Of a stretch of DNA of 64,000 nt, positions 59,980-64,000 are shown in pieces. The translations under genes and the position numbers were made by a program. Position 1 is the first letter of the stretch. Each line of letters begins with the position of its first letter. A model generated the notes under the pieces. The model was not told where the DNA came from and ran no database searches. It saw nothing but the letters and a program-made list of their open reading frames with translations. This stretch comes from Treponema sp. (lineage in GTDB: Bacteria; Spirochaetota; Spirochaetia; Treponematales; Treponemataceae), in contig JAFSRD010000043.1 in the NCBI GenBank assembly GCA_017446265.1, forward strand, positions 1 through 64,000, in the 5' to 3' direction.

Positions 59980-60969
59980 ATGGTCGATAAAGCGTTCACA
60001 GTACTTGATTTGCTTGAACTTGATTTGCCCGGTCACGATGCGCTCAATCTCACGTGTATTGCAGGCAGGCGTGGATTGCCGCGCCTGCTCTCTGTACCTG
60101 ATATTAATAGACCGGGACTTGCACTCACAGGCTTCTACGAGTCGTTTGCATATCAACGGGTACAACTTTTTGGACACGGCGAAGTCGCGTACCTCAACAA
60201 ACTGCACGAAAGCGGCAGTACTGCAACGCTCAAAGCGCTTTTTAAATACGACATTCCCTGTTGCGTTTTTTCGTATTCGCTCAAACCGCCCGAAGAATTT
60301 CTTGCCATTGCAGAAAATATGTCGTGCCCCATACTGCAAACATCGCTTGAGTCAACAGAATTTTTAAGCCGTCTTGTCCGCGTGTTGTCAAATATTTTTG
60401 CGCCTAAAAAAACAATGCACGGGGTCCTTGTAGAAGTGTCAGGCATGGGCATTTTGTTAATAGGTCACTCGGGCGTTGGAAAAAGCGAAATAGCGCTTAC
60501 TCTCATAGAACGCGGCAATCGCCTTGTTGCAGACGACATAATTGAGTTGCGGTGTGTAAACGGCAACACGCTATTTGGACAAGGGGCAAATACGCTTATA
60601 AGCCATCACATGGAGATACGCGGGCTTGGCATTATTAATGTGGCGCAACTGTACGGCGTAGGAGCCGTGCGCAATCAAAAAGAAGTGCAACTTGTTGTCA
60701 AATTGGAAGATTGGGACCCAAATAAAACATACGACAGATTAGGCACTGACCAAAAATATACGGACATACTTGGTGTAAAAATTCCATTTATAGAAATACC
60801 TGTCAGGCCGGGCAGAAACCTTCCTGTCATTATTGAAACAGCGGCAATGAACGAACGGCTTAAACGCATGGGCTACAACTCTGCGCGCGACTTCAATCAA
60901 AATGTCTTGCGATGGATTGAAACGGGAGAAGCGCAAACAGCATATACGAGCGACGAAGATTCTTATTAA
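59980..60969 (+). CDS. hprK: HPr kinase/phosphorylase
   Basis: 329 residues. P-loop GHSGVGKS at 162-169, catalytic H148 in MHGVLVEV, and the HprK signature EIRGLGIINV. It phosphorylates and dephosphorylates HPr on serine 46. Its target is the next gene. Spirochaetes that lack a sugar PTS keep this pair, so it is thought to serve regulation. I use the ATG at 59980, supported by the promoter and the family N-terminus. Confidence 0.95.
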   Translation: MVDKAFTVLDLLELDLPGHDALNLTCIAGRRGLPRLLSVPDINRPGLALTGFYESFAYQRVQLFGHGEVAYLNKLHESGSTATLKALFKYDIPCCVFSYSLKPPEEFLAIAENMSCPILQTSLESTEFLSRLVRVLSNIFAPKKTMHGVLVEVSGMGILLIGHSGVGKSEIALTLIERGNRLVADDIIELRCVNGNTLFGQGANTLISHHMEIRGLGIINVAQLYGVGAVRNQKEVQLVVKLEDWDPNKTYDRLGTDQKYTDILGVKIPFIEIPVRPGRNLPVIIETAAMNERLKRMGYNSARDFNQNVLRWIETGEAQTAYTSDEDSY

Positions 60970-60988
60970 TTTTTAGAGGGATTGCAAT

Positions 60989-61255
60989 ATGATTGAAAAG
61001 ATAATTGTTGTTAAAAATCGTGCAGGCATCCACGCACGTCCAGCTGCGCTTATTGCACAAACTGCAAATACATATTCGTGCGAGATAACGCTTGCGCACG
61101 GAGAAACAACTGTAAATGCAAAATCAATTATGGGGGTCATCACAATGGCAGCGGGCTACAATACGCAATTAACAATTACCGCAGATGGCGCAGATGAAAA
61201 AGAAGCAGTACAGGCAATTGAAGCGCTGTTTGAATCAAAATTTACGGAAGAATAG
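60989..61255 (+). CDS. ptsH: Phosphocarrier protein HPr
   Basis: 88 residues. The PTS phosphorylation site H15 is in RAGIHARPA, and the regulatory S46 is in NAKSIMGV, so both sites are kept. GAGGGA precedes the ATG. No enzyme I or enzyme II gene is in this window. It overlaps nothing: lexA begins 3 bases after its stop codon. Confidence 0.95.
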   Translation: MIEKIIVVKNRAGIHARPAALIAQTANTYSCEITLAHGETTVNAKSIMGVITMAAGYNTQLTITADGADEKEAVQAIEALFESKFTEE

Positions 61256-61258
61256 CGT

Positions 61259-61870
61259 ATGAGAAAAATTACAGAGCGGCAACAAGAAGTGCTGACGTTC
61301 ATTTCAAATTATTCAGAAAATAACTGCTATCCGCCGACAGTACGTGAAATAAGCGGACATTTCGGCATTTCGGTGCGCGCAGTGCAAGACCACATCGCCG
61401 CGCTCCAAAAAAAAGGCTTTTTGACGCTTTGCGAAAAACGTCCGCGCTCAATTCGCGTTATTGAAGATGGAAAGCCACGAGGTTCGCGTCCATTTTTCAG
61501 CAAAGTGCCGTTGCTCGGTACTGTTGCAGCAGGCAAGCCGCTCCTTTCAGAAGAAAATTTTGATGGCTACATAAATCTTACCGAGCCATTCGTGCGACCA
61601 GATAAAAAATATTTTGCACTGCGCGTGCGCGGGCAAAGCATGATAAACGCAGGCATCCTTGAAGGCGACTTGGCGATTGTCGAACAGCAACAGACAGCAG
61701 AAAACGGGCAAATAGTCGTAGCAGTAATTGATGATGCAATCACAATCAAGCGGTATTACAAAGAGGCAACGCGCGTGCGCCTTCAGCCTGAAAATCCTGC
61801 GTTTAAAGCAATCTATTCGCAAGATGTGCGCATTGTAGGCGTGCTGTCAAATATTGTGCGCACATACTAG
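61259..61870 (+). CDS. lexA: LexA repressor
   Basis: 203 residues. Winged-helix DNA-binding domain (VREISGHFGISVRAVQDHIA), the Ala-Gly cleavage site in GTVAAGKPL, the catalytic serine in VRGQSMINAG and lysine in AITIKRYY. It represses SOS genes and self-cleaves with RecA. Its start lies 3 bases after ptsH, an unusual partner; no obvious LexA box is seen upstream. Confidence 0.95.
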   Translation: MRKITERQQEVLTFISNYSENNCYPPTVREISGHFGISVRAVQDHIAALQKKGFLTLCEKRPRSIRVIEDGKPRGSRPFFSKVPLLGTVAAGKPLLSEENFDGYINLTEPFVRPDKKYFALRVRGQSMINAGILEGDLAIVEQQQTAENGQIVVAVIDDAITIKRYYKEATRVRLQPENPAFKAIYSQDVRIVGVLSNIVRTY

Positions 61871-61882
61871 ACGGAAACTGAT

Positions 61883-62893
61883 ATGGAAGCGCCGCTTTAC
61901 ATATACACTGGTCCAGAATTTGGTGAACGCGACGATGCTGTTGCAGCAGTCAAAACTGCAATGAAAAAAAAATACGGCGCGCTTGATGAATATCTTTTTT
62001 ACGCAGGCGAAACGTCTGTTTCAGAAATCTTAACAATTTTACAAAGTTCGGGGCTTTTTACAAGCGCGTCGTGCGTCGTGGTAAAAGCTGCTGAACTTCT
62101 TAAAAAAAAAGAAGATGTGCAGGCGTTGTGCAACTGGGCAAAGACGGCAACAGAAAATGCAAATACGCTCGTGCTCGTATCGGACGAAATTGCATTAGAT
62201 AAAAGCCTTGAAAAGGCTGCGCCTTCCTCCCATAAAAAAATATTTTGGGAAATGTTTGAAGACAGAAAGGTTCCATGGCTTGTTAATTTTTTTAATAAAA
62301 ATGGTTACCGCATAGATGAGGGCGCAGCCGCAGACATTCTCGACATGATAGAGAACAATACGCGCTCATTGCGCAACGAGTGCTCGCGCTTTTTTCTGCT
62401 TTTTCCTAAAGAGCATGAAATCACTTCGGAAGATGTAGAGGCTGTGCTCGCACATAACCGAACTGAAAACGCATTCACGCTGTTTGACACAATGACTGCA
62501 AACGAAACGACTACGCGCCGTCTCGAACTGTCGCTTGATGTGCTCCAAAAAATTAGGCTTTCGAAAGACGCTTCTTCCGTAATGATTATAGCGGGACTCA
62601 CCTCATGCTTCCGCCGCTTGCAAACATGGCACACGCTTGCCTCTTCAGGACAAAACGATGACTTCAATCTAAAAACACACGGATTTTCAAGCCGCAAAGC
62701 AAAGGCGCAGTACAGCAGAGCGTCAATAATGTGGTCATCCGGACAAACTGCGGCAATTCTTGCAACGCTCGCTCAAACAGATATGGACATCCGCTCAAGC
62801 GGCGCACTTCTTGAAGACACAATGCTGCAACGCGCCGTCTATGAAATCGTTGTAAAAAAAGGCGGCTCATGCAGCGCATACGAAGCAGGCTAA
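61883..62893 (+). CDS. holA: DNA polymerase III subunit delta
   Basis: 336 residues. The AAA+-like clamp-loader delta fold is suggested by YIYTGPEFGERDDAV at the N-terminus, LLKKKEDVQALCNWA, and the C-terminal helical domain (RRLELSLDVLQKIRL). It opens the sliding clamp at replication forks. It follows lexA by 12 bases, in the same operon. Confidence 0.85.
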   Translation: MEAPLYIYTGPEFGERDDAVAAVKTAMKKKYGALDEYLFYAGETSVSEILTILQSSGLFTSASCVVVKAAELLKKKEDVQALCNWAKTATENANTLVLVSDEIALDKSLEKAAPSSHKKIFWEMFEDRKVPWLVNFFNKNGYRIDEGAAADILDMIENNTRSLRNECSRFFLLFPKEHEITSEDVEAVLAHNRTENAFTLFDTMTANETTTRRLELSLDVLQKIRLSKDASSVMIIAGLTSCFRRLQTWHTLASSGQNDDFNLKTHGFSSRKAKAQYSRASIMWSSGQTAAILATLAQTDMDIRSSGALLEDTMLQRAVYEIVVKKGGSCSAYEAG

Positions 62894-62986
62894 CCGTACG
62901 GAACTGCATGCAAAAGCGTGCAATCAGACCGCACCGACGACTGCACGCGCGACAGCCTCCAAGCATCTAACTGTTTTGCAAAATCA

Positions 62987-64000
62987 TCAGTGATGAAACA
63001 GCCGCAATCCCGTAAACGCCATGACCATGTTGTATTTGTCGCATGTGGCAATCACCTCGTCATCGCGAATTGAGCCGCCAGGCTGGGCAACTGTTGTGGC
63101 GCCGCTTTTATGCGCGCGCTCAATATTGTCGCCAAACGGAAAAAACGCGTCGCTGCCAACTGCAACATCAGTATTTTGTGCAATCCACTGCTGCTTTTCT
63201 TCGCGCGAAAAAACAGGCGGCTTCGTTTTAAAAATCTTTTGCCACGCGCCGTCAGCGAGCACATCCGTACATTCGTCGCCGATATACACATCAATCGCGT
63301 TGTCGCGCTCTGCCCGCGTTATGCCGTCAACAAACGCCAAGTTCAAAACGCTCGGTGACTGGCGGAGCCACCAGTTGTCCGCTTTGTTTCCCGCAAGACG
63401 CGTACAGTGCACGCGCGACTGCTGCCCCGCACCTATGCCAATTGCCTGGCCGTCTTTCACATACGCCACGCTGTTGGATTGCGTGTACTTGAGCACGATG
63501 AGCGAAATGAGCAGATTCCGCTTGTCGTCACCGGAAAGCGTTTTGTTTTTTGTGACGAGCGTTTCAAGACACGAACTGTTGATGCGCGCAGTATTGCGCC
63601 CTTGCTCAAACGTTATGCCGAACACGTTTTTTCGCTCAATCAATTCTGGCTCATATGCTTTGTCAATCTGGAGTATTGTGTACGCGCCTTTCTTTTTTGC
63701 ACAAAGGATTTCAAGCGCTTTTTTTTCGTACGACGGCGCAATGATTCCGTCAGACACTTCTTTTGCAATGAGGCGCGCAGTGGGTACGTCAACAGCTTCA
63801 GAAAGTGCAATAAAGTCACCGAACGATGACATGCGGTCTGCCCCGCGCGCACGGGCATACGCGCACGCAAGCGGAGAAAGTTCTACATCTCCCGTAAAAT
63901 AGGCGGCTTTGAGCGTATCCGAAAGCGGCAGTCCGAGAGCTGCTCCCGCAGGTGAAACATGCTTGAATGATGTTGCAGCAGGCAATTCGCTCATTGCAGC
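62987..64000 (-). CDS. purH: AICAR transformylase (PurH-type), 5' partial
   Basis: About 337 residues, running past the window's right edge: the frame is open to base 64000, so the ATG at 63994 is probably internal. Family stretches are ATSFKHVSPAGAALG, ARARGADRMSSFGDF and PFGDNIERAHKSG. The text matches the stand-alone transformylase found in some bacteria rather than the usual IMP-cyclohydrolase fusion; the missing N-terminus prevents certainty. It catalyses the penultimate purine-synthesis step. Confidence 0.92.
   Translation of the reverse strand, partial: AAMSELPAATSFKHVSPAGAALGLPLSDTLKAAYFTGDVELSPLACAYARARGADRMSSFGDFIALSEAVDVPTARLIAKEVSDGIIAPSYEKKALEILCAKKKGAYTILQIDKAYEPELIERKNVFGITFEQGRNTARINSSCLETLVTKNKTLSGDDKRNLLISLIVLKYTQSNSVAYVKDGQAIGIGAGQQSRVHCTRLAGNKADNWWLRQSPSVLNLAFVDGITRAERDNAIDVYIGDECTDVLADGAWQKIFKTKPPVFSREEKQQWIAQNTDVAVGSDAFFPFGDNIERAHKSGATTVAQPGGSIRDDEVIATCDKYNMVMAFTGLRLFHH

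Overview
The window looks like chromosomal DNA from a treponeme (Spirochaetota), moderately AT-rich. The evidence is the combination of a troABCD-type metal transporter, HPr and HPr kinase with no PTS permease nearby, sigma-54, a long PPi-dependent phosphofructokinase, NADH oxidase, loose spirochaetal lipoboxes and short GC-rich dispersed repeats. The organism makes lysine-pathway and pyrimidine enzymes (CarB, DapF, DapB), so it is not Treponema pallidum. I cannot name the species. I see no prophage, transposase, CRISPR array or rRNA.

Layout. 1-2634: 3' part of a carB gene fused in frame to dapF. 2.8-9.9 kb: aldehyde dehydrogenase, a pair of ABC exporters under a palindromic operator, dapB, and an iron-sulfur aldo/keto reductase. 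10.2-18.9 kb: NADH oxidase, thymidine kinase, PPi-phosphofructokinase with a histone-like tail, a LarA-like protein, a membrane zinc peptidase and a UvrD-type helicase. 19-22.5 kb: troABCD. 22.6-25.9 kb: a three-gene lipoprotein / ketosynthase / dehydratase operon resembling part of an aryl-polyene pathway. 25.9-29.6 kb: the least ordinary stretch, with chained hairpins, a DUF362 protein, a permease carrying a GC-rich insertion, and four tRNA genes among duplicated fragments. 29.6-42.9 kb: thyX, a phosphohexomutase, rsmG, rsmE, a diguanylate cyclase, comM and a cyclic-nucleotide-binding regulator. 43-54.4 kb: tRNA-Thr, an orphan DNA methyltransferase, mnmE, a glycoside-hydrolase-like secreted protein, a chemoreceptor, pgsA and envelope proteins. 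54.5-64 kb: radA, rpoN-hpf-hprK-ptsH-lexA-holA, and the 3' part of purH.

How the genes fit together. Much of the window is housekeeping: nucleotide supply (carB, tdk, thyX, purH), tRNA/rRNA modification (mnmE, rsmG, rsmE), DNA repair and uptake (uvrD-type, radA, lexA, comM, holA), metal uptake, oxygen detoxification (nox) and glycolysis. The rpoN-hpf-hprK-ptsH block pairs alternative sigma factor and ribosome hibernation with an HPr phosphorylation switch.

The strongest unexpected signal is promoter placement. At least eight genes on both strands have a sigma-70-like promoter whose -10 box ends 6-9 bases before the start codon, with no Shine-Dalgarno sequence. This predicts leaderless mRNAs for, among others, rpoN, hprK, dapB, pgsA and rsmE. 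Other notable points are the CarB-DapF fusion lacking one DapF catalytic cysteine, palindromic elements between divergent genes, in-frame extra segments in several core proteins, and a tRNA-Arg with anticodon GCG.
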